Positions 34,637 through 43,616 of a stretch of DNA of 64,000 nt are shown here, in pieces. The notes under the pieces were generated by a model. The model had not been told where the DNA came from and searched no databases. It saw only the letters and a list, made by a program, of their open reading frames with translations. Where the stretch lies: the NCBI GenBank assembly GCA_963744935.1, contig CAVUVM010000012.1, forward strand, positions 372,001 to 436,000, written 5' to 3'. The DNA comes from Bog-473 sp963744935. GTDB taxonomy: Bacteria; Actinomycetota; Acidimicrobiia; Acidimicrobiales; RAAP-2. The stretch's first letter is position 1, and every line of letters begins with the position of its first letter. A program made the translations under genes and the position numbers.

Positions 34637-35812
34637 TTATCGGATGCGCTCGATGATCGTGCCGGTGGCCAGTGCGCCGCCGCAACACATCGAGATGAGG
34701 GCTACCGATTCGTCTCGCCGCTCCAGCTCGTGCAGGGCGGTCGTGATCAGACGGCTCCCAGTTGCGCCCACGGGATGCCCGAGGGCGATCGCTCCGCCGT
34801 TCACGTTCACCTTGTCGAGATCTGCATCGTGGACCTTGGCCCAGCTCATGACCACCGACGCAAAAGCTTCGTTCACCTCGAAGAGGTCAATGTCCCCCAT
34901 GGCCATTTCGGCCTTGTCGAGGACCTTCGAGGTTGCGGCGATCGGACCATCGAGGTGGTAGTAGGGGTCAGAACCCACGAGCACCTGCGCGACGATCCTC
35001 GCCCTCGGCTTGAGGCCTTCGGAGCGGGCCCGATCCTCGGACATCCACAGCACTGCGGCCGCACCGTCGGAGATCTGCGAGGAGTTCCCGGCCGTGTGCA
35101 TGCCCTCGGCGAGCACCGGCTTCAGCCCAGCCAAACCCTCGGCAGTCGTTTCGCGTGGACCCTGATCTTTGGCAACCACAACGCGCTCGCCGCTGTGGTC
35201 TCCCCGCGGTCCCTCTTCGCCGACGATCGGTGCCTCGACCGAGACGATCTCGCGTTCGAAGCGACGCTCCGCGACAGCCGCGGCGGCCTTCTCCTGCGAC
35301 GAGAGGCCGAGCCAATCGACATCGGTTCGAGTGATCCCATACTTGTCGGCGATCCGTTCTGCTGCGTGGAACTGGTCGGGAAGGTCCCAAGGCAAATCGT
35401 CTGGGATGGCATGGCCGATGCCGCGCCCGACGTTGGCGCCCAGAGGGACTCGGCTCATCGCTTCGACACCGCAGGCGATGCCGACCTCGATGGCACCGAC
35501 CCCGATGAGGTTGTTCATGAAGTGGTTGGCTTGCTGGGACGAGCCGCACTGGCAGTCCACCGTTGTGGCGGCAACCTCGTAGGGGAGGCCCTCGTGGAGC
35601 CAGGCCATCCGGGTGACGTTGAATCCCTGCTCGCCCGCCTGGGTCACGCACCCGCCAACGACCTGTTCGACGATCGAAGGGTCGATGCCGGCTCGTTTGA
35701 CCACTTCGACCTGGGCGGCACCGAGTAGCTCGGGGGCCGAGAGTCCCGACAGCCATCCGTTGCGCTTGCCAATCGGAGTGCGTACTGCCTCCACGATCAC
35801 CGGGTTGGACAT
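34637..35812 (-). CDS. Acetyl-CoA acetyltransferase (thiolase II family)
   Basis: A 391-residue thiolase. The acyl-accepting cysteine is Cys89 in TVDCQCGSSQQA, the catalytic His is in GGAIALGHPVGATG, and the second cysteine lies in MCCGGALATG. Unlike the thiolase-fold protein at 5673-6815 it has all three active-site residues, so it should be a real biosynthetic or degradative thiolase acting on acetoacetyl-CoA or 3-ketoacyl-CoA. ATG 35812 has AGGAG eight bases upstream. It is the third-last gene of the minus-strand run in cargo block 5. Confidence 0.92.
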   Translation of the reverse strand: MSNPVIVEAVRTPIGKRNGWLSGLSAPELLGAAQVEVVKRAGIDPSIVEQVVGGCVTQAGEQGFNVTRMAWLHEGLPYEVAATTVDCQCGSSQQANHFMNNLIGVGAIEVGIACGVEAMSRVPLGANVGRGIGHAIPDDLPWDLPDQFHAAERIADKYGITRTDVDWLGLSSQEKAAAAVAERRFEREIVSVEAPIVGEEGPRGDHSGERVVVAKDQGPRETTAEGLAGLKPVLAEGMHTAGNSSQISDGAAAVLWMSEDRARSEGLKPRARIVAQVLVGSDPYYHLDGPIAATSKVLDKAEMAMGDIDLFEVNEAFASVVMSWAKVHDADLDKVNVNGGAIALGHPVGATGSRLITTALHELERRDESVALISMCCGGALATGTIIERIR

Positions 35813-35970
35813 CCCTGCTCCTCTCAACGTTGCTTCATTGCTCGACACGTCTCTGTCGCTCTGCACTCGGCGAATTCCGTCTGAACGAGGCACGCGTCGG
35901 CCGTCTCACCGGAACATCTGGTGTCGGCGCGTTTGCTTTGGCGATCACCGAACCGCTCCGGCGCCATCAC

Positions 35971-36393
35971 TCACCGTGAACCGCCCGCCCGCCGCGCCAC
36001 TCGTTTGGGCGTTGTGCGCGGTCGTTGCGATCCTGACTCGTCGGTTGCTTCCATCTGTTCTAAGAGGAGCTGAGACTCGGCCAGCGACGACGTGATGATG
36101 CGCTTGGCGACATCGAGCAGCTCGAAGAGTTTGGGATCACCCACCGAGTAGTACACGTTGGCTCCCACCTTGCGTGACTGGATGATGCCGGCCCTTCGCA
36201 TCACGCCGAGCTGTTGGGAGAGATGTGAGGCCTCGATCCCCACCTCGGGGATCAGCTCGCTGACCGGTCGCTCTCCTCCCTTGAGAAGCTCGAGGACCCG
36301 AATCCGTGCAGGGTGCCCAAGCGTGCGAAAGAACTCGGCCTTCACCAGGTAAATAGGCGCCGTCACGAGCGAATCGTTCCCGGCCGTTGGCAT
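35971..36393 (-). CDS. ArsR-family transcriptional regulator
   Basis: A 140-residue winged-helix regulator: AEFFRTLGHPARIRVLELLKGGERPVSELIPEVGIEASHLSQQLGVMRRAGIIQSRKVGANVYYSV. The usual ArsR metal motif ELCVCDL is absent, so metal sensing is not indicated. The last 30 residues are basic. It follows the large subunit of the hydrogenase-like complex on the same strand after 121 bases and may regulate the complex or the thiolase gene. Confidence 0.88.
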   Translation of the reverse strand: MPTAGNDSLVTAPIYLVKAEFFRTLGHPARIRVLELLKGGERPVSELIPEVGIEASHLSQQLGVMRRAGIIQSRKVGANVYYSVGDPKLFELLDVAKRIITSSLAESQLLLEQMEATDESGSQRPRTTPKRVARRAGGSR

Positions 36394-36514
36394 GGCATGT
36401 CCCTCCCTCCGCGCTCACCCCTCGGTCTGGGCGCAAGGGCGCACCCGGTGCAGGTGAATACTTGAAAGTCTAACGAATTGATCAAATTCCCAATTCCATG
36501 ACTCGCTGGGAACC

Positions 36515-38044
36515 TCACAGGTCGTTCCCGGCGTAGGAGAGGTTGAAGCTCTTGTTGGCCAGCGGGAAGTCCGGCACGATCGTGTTCGCCAGCGAGACCG
36601 GGAGCGCAGGCCAGTTGAAGAACGATGGGTCGACCACCTTGACACGGGTCAGGCGTCCCGCGCCGTCCACCTCGACGCGGTGCACGATGGCACCGCGCCA
36701 CCCCTCGGCGATGCCGACACCGCTGCTGGCGCGCACACCTGGTGGACTATCCGAGGATGCAACGTCGTCGAGAGCGCCGGCCGCTTCGACGTAGTGCGCC
36801 AGCAAGTCCAGCGACGCCCGCACCTCGTCCGCCCGGACGCGAAAACGAGCCAGGACGTCGCCGCCGGTCTGGACCGCGGGCGAGAACCCTTCGACAGGAG
36901 GGGCAGCGGGGTGGGCGATGCGGGTGTCGAAGTCGAGGCCCGAGGCTCGGCCGACGGGTCCCACGACGCCGAGCTCGACCGCGTGCGCACGGTCGAGGAC
37001 CGCCGCGCCGTCGAAGCGGTCCATGACGAGCGCGCTCGAGGTCGCCAGGCCGACGAGTTGCTCGAAGCGATCGCGCACCTCGGCCAGCTGGCCCGGCGTG
37101 GGAAGCGAGCGGACGCGGGCGCCGCCCAGGATCACGCCGTCGCGTAGCAGACGATGCCCGGTGGTGTCGCGGTTTAGCCGCAGGAGGGATTCGCGGAGAT
37201 CGAGCGCCCAAGCTTGGGCCAGGCCGAATCCAACGTCGTTGCACAGCGCGCCGATGTCGGCCACATGGTTGTAGAGGCGCTCGAGCTCGAGCAGCGCGGC
37301 GCGAAGCATGCCGGCGGTCTGGGTGACCGTGAGCTGCCAGGCGTCCTCGATGGCCTGGCAGTAGGCGAGGGCGTGGCCGACAGCGGTGTCGCCTGAAATC
37401 CGCTCGGCCAGCGCCAGGGCTTGGCCTGCGTCTTGGCCTTCGAAGTGGCGTTCGATGCCTTTGTGGACGAACCAGAGGCGGGCCTTCATACGCAGGATGG
37501 TCTCCCCCACCACCCAGAAGCGGAAATGGCCCGGTTCGATGAGGCCGGCGTGGACGGGGCCAACGGGGACCTCGTATACGCCGGCGCCCTCGACGGGGAC
37601 GAAGGGAAACGACCGCCCGTCTGCGGCGAGCGGTGGCGTGGATCGGGCGTCGTAGCGCATCGGATGCCAGCCCTCAGGCCAGTGCTGGTGCAGGACCAGG
37701 CGGCGCGGTTGGGGGTGACCCACCGGGACGACGCCGAAGAGGTCTTGGAGCTCGCGCTCAAAGCGGCTGGCCGGAAAGGACAGCGCGGCCAAGGTGGGTA
37801 CCTCGGGCCGGGCCCGCTCCAGTGCCACGTGGAGCTCGACGCGGCGGTCCGGCGGACCCGAGGTGAAGAGGTAAACGGCGCGCATCTCGACTCCGTCGTC
37901 GTGACCCGAGACGAGGGCGAGTCGCATCCCATCCGCGAAGAGTGCTTGGGCGACGGAGAAGAGATCGCTCGATTGCACGCGGCGCGCAGAGCTGTGGCGA
38001 CCTCCTGGCACACGATCGCCGGCTGTGGACGTGGTCAGGTTCAC
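36515..38044 (-). CDS. Hydrogenase-like large subunit (HyfG/HycE type, NuoC-NuoD fusion) lacking NiFe ligands
   Basis: A 509-residue protein with an N-terminal 30-kDa (NuoC-like) domain (about 1-125, FERELQDLFGVVPVGHPQPRRLVLH) and a 49-kDa (NuoD-like) domain. In NiFe hydrogenases the first Cys pair is RxCGxC; here 214-220 reads ERISGDT, and the C-terminal DPCxxC is NLSYAG at 501-506, so none of the four ligands is present. The C terminus has no cleavable extension. It therefore cannot carry a NiFe site and fits the Ehr group between hydrogenases and complex I. GTG 38044 overlaps the hyfF-like stop (GTGA). Confidence 0.88.
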   Translation of the reverse strand: MNLTTSTAGDRVPGGRHSSARRVQSSDLFSVAQALFADGMRLALVSGHDDGVEMRAVYLFTSGPPDRRVELHVALERARPEVPTLAALSFPASRFERELQDLFGVVPVGHPQPRRLVLHQHWPEGWHPMRYDARSTPPLAADGRSFPFVPVEGAGVYEVPVGPVHAGLIEPGHFRFWVVGETILRMKARLWFVHKGIERHFEGQDAGQALALAERISGDTAVGHALAYCQAIEDAWQLTVTQTAGMLRAALLELERLYNHVADIGALCNDVGFGLAQAWALDLRESLLRLNRDTTGHRLLRDGVILGGARVRSLPTPGQLAEVRDRFEQLVGLATSSALVMDRFDGAAVLDRAHAVELGVVGPVGRASGLDFDTRIAHPAAPPVEGFSPAVQTGGDVLARFRVRADEVRASLDLLAHYVEAAGALDDVASSDSPPGVRASSGVGIAEGWRGAIVHRVEVDGAGRLTRVKVVDPSFFNWPALPVSLANTIVPDFPLANKSFNLSYAGNDL

Positions 38045-39495
38045 AACGCCACCGCGCGGGCTGCTGACTCGAGCAGGCTGGTAAGCGGCCAGGCGAAGAC
38101 GCCGATGGCGGCGCACACCGCGAGCCCCCCGACGAGCGGCGCGAGCGCGAGGCGCGGCGTGGTTTGGGCTCCCGGAGCGTCCCCGGGGCCGAGCAGCATG
38201 TGGCGGGCATGGTTCGCCACCGCGATGAAGATCAACACCATGGCCACCATGGCGACGGCGGCGGCCCAGCCCAAGCCGACCTGGAACTCGGCGCGGAACA
38301 TCCCGAGCTCGCTGGCGAAGAGGCTAAAGGGCGGGAAACCCAAGAGGGCCAAGAGTCCGACGCCGAAGACGCCCCCGAGGGCGGGCCGCCGGGCCAGCAA
38401 GGACCGCACCCCGTCGATCTGGCTGGTGCCCTCGGCCGCCATGATCTCGCCGGAGGTGAGGAACAGGACGCTCTTGGCCAGACCGTGCCCCAGGATGTGC
38501 AATAAGACCGCCGCTATGGCGAGTGGGATGCCGGCGGCCGCGCCCAGGGCAATGAGGCCCATGTGCTCGATGCTGTGGTACGCGAGCATCCGCTTGTAGT
38601 CGCGTTGAGTGACCAGCAACGACGCCGCGACGACGAGCGAGAGCAAGGCCACGATCACGAGGAGCGTGCGGGCGAACTCGGGCCCGACGCTCAGGTCGCA
38701 GATGGCCTTGAAGCGCAAGATGGCGTAGAAGGCGACGGTGAGGAGGACCCCAGACATCAGCGCGGAGATCGGCGCCGGGGCCTGGCTGTGGGCGTCGGGC
38801 AACCAGCTGTGCATGGGGGCGAGACCCACCTTGGTGCCGTAGCCGAGGACGACGAGCGCGAAGGCGAGGCGCATGACCGAGGGATCGAGGTGGCGGGCCT
38901 TCGCCATGAGGGAGGTCCAGTCGAGAGCGTGAGCCGAATGGCCCCCGGCGTGGATGGCGGCGAGGTAGACGAGCACAGTCCCCAAGAAGGCGAGCGCGAT
39001 CCCCACCGAGCAGATGACGATGTACTTCCACGAGGCTTCGAGCGAGCCCTTGGTACGGCGGTGGCCCACCAGGAAGGTCGTCGCCACGGTGGTCGCCTCG
39101 ACAGCGACCCAGAGCACCCCGAGGTTCGCGGCCAAGACGGCGAGCACCATCATGGTGACGAAGACCTGGACCAAGACGACATAGAGCGTGGCTCGCCGCT
39201 CGGTGCTGCGACCCGTCTCCAGCTCGCCCGCGATGGTGCGGACGCCGAGCCAGGAGGCCAACACGGCGATGGCCCCGATGACCACCACCATGAAGGCGCT
39301 CAGGGCATCGGCGCGCAGCACCCCGAAGAGCCCCCCGAGCGCGCCGTGGCGGACGACCCGGACCGAAAGCGCGATCGCCAGGGCGAGCATGGCCGCGTTA
39401 GTGCCGACGGCAGTCCAGGCCGCCCAGGGCCGCCAGCGGGCGGCCGCACACACGAGGGCGCCCACGGCGGGTAATACGAGGATGAGGATCAGCAT
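38041..39495 (-). CDS. Membrane subunit HyfF-like (antiporter-type, NuoN/L/M family)
   Basis: A 484-residue integral membrane protein with about 14 hydrophobic helices. It has the Proton_antipo_M core, including the lysine-containing LGYGTKVGLAPMHSWLPDAHSQAPAPISALMSG, the piece that carries ion-channel residues in complex I and Mrp antiporters, and the discontinuous-helix segment after it. In Hyf/Hyc-type complexes two such subunits (HyfB and HyfF) form ion pumps. Its start overlaps the stop of the HyfE-like gene, and its stop overlaps the large-subunit start. Confidence 0.9.
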   Translation of the reverse strand: MLILILVLPAVGALVCAAARWRPWAAWTAVGTNAAMLALAIALSVRVVRHGALGGLFGVLRADALSAFMVVVIGAIAVLASWLGVRTIAGELETGRSTERRATLYVVLVQVFVTMMVLAVLAANLGVLWVAVEATTVATTFLVGHRRTKGSLEASWKYIVICSVGIALAFLGTVLVYLAAIHAGGHSAHALDWTSLMAKARHLDPSVMRLAFALVVLGYGTKVGLAPMHSWLPDAHSQAPAPISALMSGVLLTVAFYAILRFKAICDLSVGPEFARTLLVIVALLSLVVAASLLVTQRDYKRMLAYHSIEHMGLIALGAAAGIPLAIAAVLLHILGHGLAKSVLFLTSGEIMAAEGTSQIDGVRSLLARRPALGGVFGVGLLALLGFPPFSLFASELGMFRAEFQVGLGWAAAVAMVAMVLIFIAVANHARHMLLGPGDAPGAQTTPRLALAPLVGGLAVCAAIGVFAWPLTSLLESAARAVAL

Positions 39496-40154
39496 CAGTC
39501 GTGGAGCTCCTGCAGCTCGTCGAGGTCGATCTCGCCGAACTCATGGTGCAGACGCTGGGCCAGCACCATCAGGACCACGACGCCCAAAAGCACGTCGAGG
39601 GTGACGCCGAGCTCGATCAAAAACGGCACCCCCGCGGTGACAAGGAAGGCGACGAGGACGATGCCGTTGTCGACGAGGAGGAGGCCCACGATCTGAAAGA
39701 TCGGCCGGCGGCGCGCCACCAGCACGAAGAACCCGATGAGCAAGGTGGCAAAGCCCACCGGGACCAGCGAACCTGGCATGCCTCCGACCAGGTGGGTGAG
39801 CACGCGAGTGGAGGCGAAGGCAAGGAGGATCAAGGCGGCGGAGACGACGAGCGAAGCGGGGACGTTGACCAACGGGCGTCGCTCGCGTTCGGTCGCGTCA
39901 CCCGACCCGATACGCCGCAGCAGCGCCGGGATGAGCACCGCCTTGACCGCGACCACGACCGCGGCCGTGGCAACGAGACCGGCGTCGTGGACGTGGAGGC
40001 CCAGGGTGGCGGCCACCGCCCCGAGGGCGAGGCCCTGGACGGCCAGCGCCCGCACCACCGGACGGACCGCGCTGAGCCAGAGCACAGCCACGGCGCAGAC
40101 GAGCACCGCCCCCACGAAGAAGGTGAGCGTGGAGTCAAAGGTCTGGGTGCTCAC
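39495..40154 (-). CDS. Membrane subunit HyfE-like (NuoK family)
   Basis: A 219-residue membrane protein with about seven helices and the C-terminal part related to NuoK/MnhC (VGLLLVDNGIVLVAFLVTAGVPFLIELGVTLDVLLGVVVLMVLAQRLH). Hyf/Hyc complexes carry a HyfE of this length between HyfC and HyfF, as here. GTG 40154 overlaps the HyfC-like stop by four bases. The acidic tail (EFGEIDLDELQELHD) is typical. It would build the quinone-free membrane path with HyfC, B and F. Confidence 0.87.
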   Translation of the reverse strand: MSTQTFDSTLTFFVGAVLVCAVAVLWLSAVRPVVRALAVQGLALGAVAATLGLHVHDAGLVATAAVVVAVKAVLIPALLRRIGSGDATERERRPLVNVPASLVVSAALILLAFASTRVLTHLVGGMPGSLVPVGFATLLIGFFVLVARRRPIFQIVGLLLVDNGIVLVAFLVTAGVPFLIELGVTLDVLLGVVVLMVLAQRLHHEFGEIDLDELQELHD

Positions 40155-41109
40155 GCGATCGCCACCGAGATCACCGCCAGCACCGAGAGGACGAAGGCGC
40201 CGGCCATCAGCTCGGGCACCCGGAAGAGTCGAAGCTTGGCCACGAGCACCTCGGCCGCGGCTAGCGCCACGCCGAGCGCGGCGACCTTGGCGCCGATCGC
40301 CACCAACCCGAGGGCAAGGTGCCCTGGGCCAGGGGCCGTGGCGATCCCCCAGGGGACGAAGAGGACGGCGAGCAGCGCCACCAAGAACCCCAGACGCATG
40401 GCCTCAGCCAGCTTGACCAGGGCGAGGTCGGGACCGGCGTATTCGAGGACCATGGCCTCGTGGATCATGGTCAGCTCGAGGTGCGTGCTCGGGTTGTCGA
40501 CCGGCAGGCGCCCGCATTCGGCCACGATCACGATCACCAGGGCGACGACGGCCAAGAGGCGCTGGGGACTGGCCAGCCAGGCCGGATGGGCCAGGGAACG
40601 GGTGACGATGGCGGGCAGATTCGACGAGTGGGCCGGGATCGACAGCGCGAGGACGGCCACCAAGAGGGCAGGTTCGCTGAGCGCCCCGATGGTCATGGCC
40701 CGGCTCGCTCCCATGCCACCGAACGCCGTCCCGGTATCGAGGGCGCCGAGGGCGAGGGCTACCGAGCCCAACAGCAGCAAGAAGACCACCGCGAACAGGT
40801 CGGCCGACCATCCGAACGCGGGGGCGGTGCCGAGCAGCGGCGTGATGAGCGCCGCCACCGCGACCGATCCCACGAGCACGGGGGGGCGGCCGAGAACACC
40901 CAGCTGGCCCCCTCCGGACCCGTGCGCTCCTTGCGCATCAGCTTGCGCAGGTCGAGGAGGGGCTGACGGATGGGCGGGCCGGCCCGCCCTTCGAGGCGGC
41001 AGCGGACCTTGCGCATGAGGCCCACGAGCAGGGGGCCGCCCACGACGACGCCGACGACCTGGAGCGCGGCCACCGCGACGACGGAGGGCAGCGGCCAGTG
41101 CGCACTCAT
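40151..41109 (-). pseudogene. Membrane subunit HyfC-like (NuoH family) with one-base frameshift
   Basis: The N-terminal part reads MSAHWPLPSVVAVAALQVVG to KERTGPEGASWVFSAAPP, and the C-terminal part reads PVLVGSVAVAALITPLLG onward, including the NuoH motif ECGRLPVDNPSTHLELTMIHEAMVLE. The two lie in different frames. They join at a run of seven G (plus strand 40880-40886) where eight would keep frame. The total of 959 bases is one short of a whole number of codons. Both ends overlap their neighbours by four bases. It is either a sequencing error or a true or phase-variable lesion; if real, the complex would lack its NuoH-like anchor. Confidence 0.8.
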
Positions 41110-43112
41110 CCGACGACCACCAGCACAACCACCAAGGCGGCGAGGCCGAAGGCCAGGTAGCGGTGCACGCTGCCGTTGGGGACACGGCGCGCCTGACGAC
41201 CCCACCACGCGAGCGCCGCCGAGAGCGGGCGGTAGCCGTGGCGCTCGAAGGCGTCGTGGGTCGTGGTGTGGAACGCCGCCGACTCGACGTAGTAGCGCGA
41301 CTCGGCGCTGTGGCTGACGTCGAGGTCGTGGGTCGGGCCGAGCACGTCGTCGAACACTCGGGTCAACGGTTCGGCGAACGATGTCGCCGTGTACTGCATG
41401 CGGGCGGTCTGGACCTCCCGCCCGCACCCCCACGCCTCGGTCCGGCGCACCGCGCCACGCTGGGCGAGCTGGCGGACGATGGCAGTGAGCGACACCGCGA
41501 CGGCTAGCCCGAGCGCCAACAGACCCGGAGCCAGCATCCCCCGCGCGCCGGTAAGCCCGACGCTCCACCCCTGGGCAAGCGGGTGCGCGGCGCCGTAGCC
41601 GAGGCCGCTCCGCGCCGCGTCGACGACGGCGGGGAGCACGAGAAACGGTGCGACGCCGAAGACCACGCACAGCAACGCCAGCAGCCCGGCGCTGCCCCAC
41701 ATGGTGGCCGGGACCTCGCTCGCGGAAGCGGCGTCGTCGCTGCGGGCCCGGCCGAGGAGCCCGACCCCGATGGCCTTGACGAAGGTGGCCGCGGTCAACC
41801 CACCGGTCAGCGCCAACACGCCGACCCCGAGCGGCATGGCAATCTCGATGGCGGTGTCCCCCGAGGGCAGCCCGTGGAGCAAGCTCTGGAGGAGCAGCCA
41901 TTCGCTGACGAAGCCGCACAGCGGCGGCAGGGCGCAGATGGCGAGGCCAGCCACGATGAACACGGGGGCGCTGCGCGGCAAACGCTTCACCAGGCCACCG
42001 AGTCGGTCAAGGTCGCGCAGCCCCGTCGCCTGCTGGAGCGAGCTAGCCGAGAGGAACAGCGAGCCCTTGAAGACGGCGTGGAACACCACGTGCAAGAGGG
42101 CGGCGACGAGGGCGGCGACGGCCAGCGAGCGGTGCCCGGTGGCGGCGAAGAGGCCCGAGGCTCCCAGCCCCAGCAACATGAGGCCGACGTTGTCGGTCGT
42201 CGAGTACGCCAGCAGGCGTTTGAGGTCGGTGCTGGTCGACGAGTGCAGGGCACCGAAGAGCGCGGACAATCCCCCGAGGGCCATGACTAGGAGCCACCAC
42301 CACGCCGGCCCGCCGCCGAGCAGGGTGTCCCCGACCCGGATAATGCCGTAGATGCCGAGGTTGACCATGGCGGCGGACATGAGGGCCGAGACCGGGCCGG
42401 GCGCCTCGGGATGGGCGCGCGGCAGCCACACGTGCAGCGGCACGGCACCTGCCTTCGAGCCGAACCCGACGACCGCCAGCACGAAGGCCGTCGAGCGCAC
42501 CCACGGAACGAGGTGCGGACCGTGGGCGGCGATCACGGCGAAGGACTGGCTCCCAGCACGATCGGCCAGGAGCACCAACGCCAGGAGCAACACCGCGGCC
42601 CCGAACTGAGTCATCACCGCGTACCACTGACCCGCTCGCAGTACTTCGTCGCGGACGCGGTGACCGGCGAGGACCAGCAACAGCGACGTCACCGCCATCA
42701 GCTCCCAGAGGAACATGAAGGTGCCGACGGATGAAGCGGCAGGCACGAGGAGCAGGGTCGTGACGAAGAGAGGCAACACGCACGACGCGGTGCGGCTGGA
42801 GAGTCCGTGGCCGTTGTAGCCGAGGCGAAAGACCATGGCACACAGCCCGATTCCGGCCGAGATGGCGACGAACAGGGCACCGAGCCGATCGAGGCGAAGC
42901 GAGAACCCCAGCAGCGGGAGCAGCGCGCTGGTGTGCACCGCCGCCGCGTCGCCGGTGGCGAGCACGTCGGCGGCCAGCGCGAACCCACACACGCAGGCGG
43001 TCACGGTGAGCACGACCGAAAGCCGGACGCGAGCTCGTGGCGGCGCGCTGGCACCAACCAGCGAGGCGGCCAGGCCGAGCAGGGCCGTGGCCACCAAGAG
43101 GTCGGCCCTCAC
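41106..43112 (-). CDS. Membrane subunit HyfB-like (antiporter-type, NuoL family)
   Basis: A 668-residue protein with about 16 hydrophobic helices and the Proton_antipo_M core, including FGSKAGAVPLHVWLPRAHPEAPGPVSALMS and a following helix-break. A long amphipathic C-terminal part follows as in the larger Hyf/Mrp-type subunits. GTG 43112 overlaps the small-subunit stop by four bases, and the stop overlaps the HyfC-like start. With HyfF it would make the ion-translocating arm. Confidence 0.9.
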   Translation of the reverse strand: MRADLLVATALLGLAASLVGASAPPRARVRLSVVLTVTACVCGFALAADVLATGDAAAVHTSALLPLLGFSLRLDRLGALFVAISAGIGLCAMVFRLGYNGHGLSSRTASCVLPLFVTTLLLVPAASSVGTFMFLWELMAVTSLLLVLAGHRVRDEVLRAGQWYAVMTQFGAAVLLLALVLLADRAGSQSFAVIAAHGPHLVPWVRSTAFVLAVVGFGSKAGAVPLHVWLPRAHPEAPGPVSALMSAAMVNLGIYGIIRVGDTLLGGGPAWWWLLVMALGGLSALFGALHSSTSTDLKRLLAYSTTDNVGLMLLGLGASGLFAATGHRSLAVAALVAALLHVVFHAVFKGSLFLSASSLQQATGLRDLDRLGGLVKRLPRSAPVFIVAGLAICALPPLCGFVSEWLLLQSLLHGLPSGDTAIEIAMPLGVGVLALTGGLTAATFVKAIGVGLLGRARSDDAASASEVPATMWGSAGLLALLCVVFGVAPFLVLPAVVDAARSGLGYGAAHPLAQGWSVGLTGARGMLAPGLLALGLAVAVSLTAIVRQLAQRGAVRRTEAWGCGREVQTARMQYTATSFAEPLTRVFDDVLGPTHDLDVSHSAESRYYVESAAFHTTTHDAFERHGYRPLSAALAWWGRQARRVPNGSVHRYLAFGLAALVVVLVVVG

Positions 43113-43609
43113 CTCCCCGACAGACTCCGCAAAGCGGCGATGATGGACTCAGGGTCAGGTGGACAGCCGGGGATCTCGACGTCGACCGGCACGAGGTCGG
43201 ACACCGCACCGGCCACTCCGTAGGCGCCGCGAAAGACGCCGCAATCCCGAGCGCAGTCTCCGACCGCTACCACCAACTTGGGTTCGGGCACTGCCTCGCA
43301 GGTCTTGCGCAACGGGTCGGCCATGTTGTGGGTGACCGGCCCCGTCACGAGCAGCCCGTCGGCGTGGCGCGGAGAAGCCTCGAGGCGGATGCCGAAGCGC
43401 TCGGCGTCGTAGGTCGGCGAGAAGCATGAGGCGATCTCGAGCTCGCAGCCGTTGCACGATCCGGCGTCGACCTGGCGGAGCTGGAGCGAGCCCCGCGTGC
43501 GTCTGGCGGCCTCGGGGGCTTCGCCATCGTTGGTGGCTGAAGGCGCGCCGAGGTCGGCGGGGCGCTGACCCAGCCGTCGTGCGATCTCTCGAAGCGTTCC
43601 CTTTCCCAC
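43109..43609 (-). CDS. FeS small subunit HyfI-like (NuoB family)
   Basis: A 166-residue protein with all four cysteines of the complex-I N2-type [4Fe-4S] cluster: Cys52 and Cys55 in GSCNGCE, Cys119 in VGDCA and Cys149 in PGCPPD. It keeps the electron-carrying centre even though the partner large subunit has lost the NiFe site. The start at GTG 43609 lies seven bases from the PEPCK stop; further upstream the frame is the shadow of PEPCK. First gene of the hydrogenase-like set. Confidence 0.88.
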   Translation of the reverse strand: MGKGTLREIARRLGQRPADLGAPSATNDGEAPEAARRTRGSLQLRQVDAGSCNGCELEIASCFSPTYDAERFGIRLEASPRHADGLLVTGPVTHNMADPLRKTCEAVPEPKLVVAVGDCARDCGVFRGAYGVAGAVSDLVPVDVEIPGCPPDPESIIAALRSLSGR

Positions 43610-43616
43610 CCGGGCG

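Noticed and set aside
36515..43609. Working NiFe hydrogenase or formate hydrogenlyase
   Set aside because: All four NiFe-binding cysteines are missing from the large subunit, and there are no maturation genes or formate dehydrogenase in the window.
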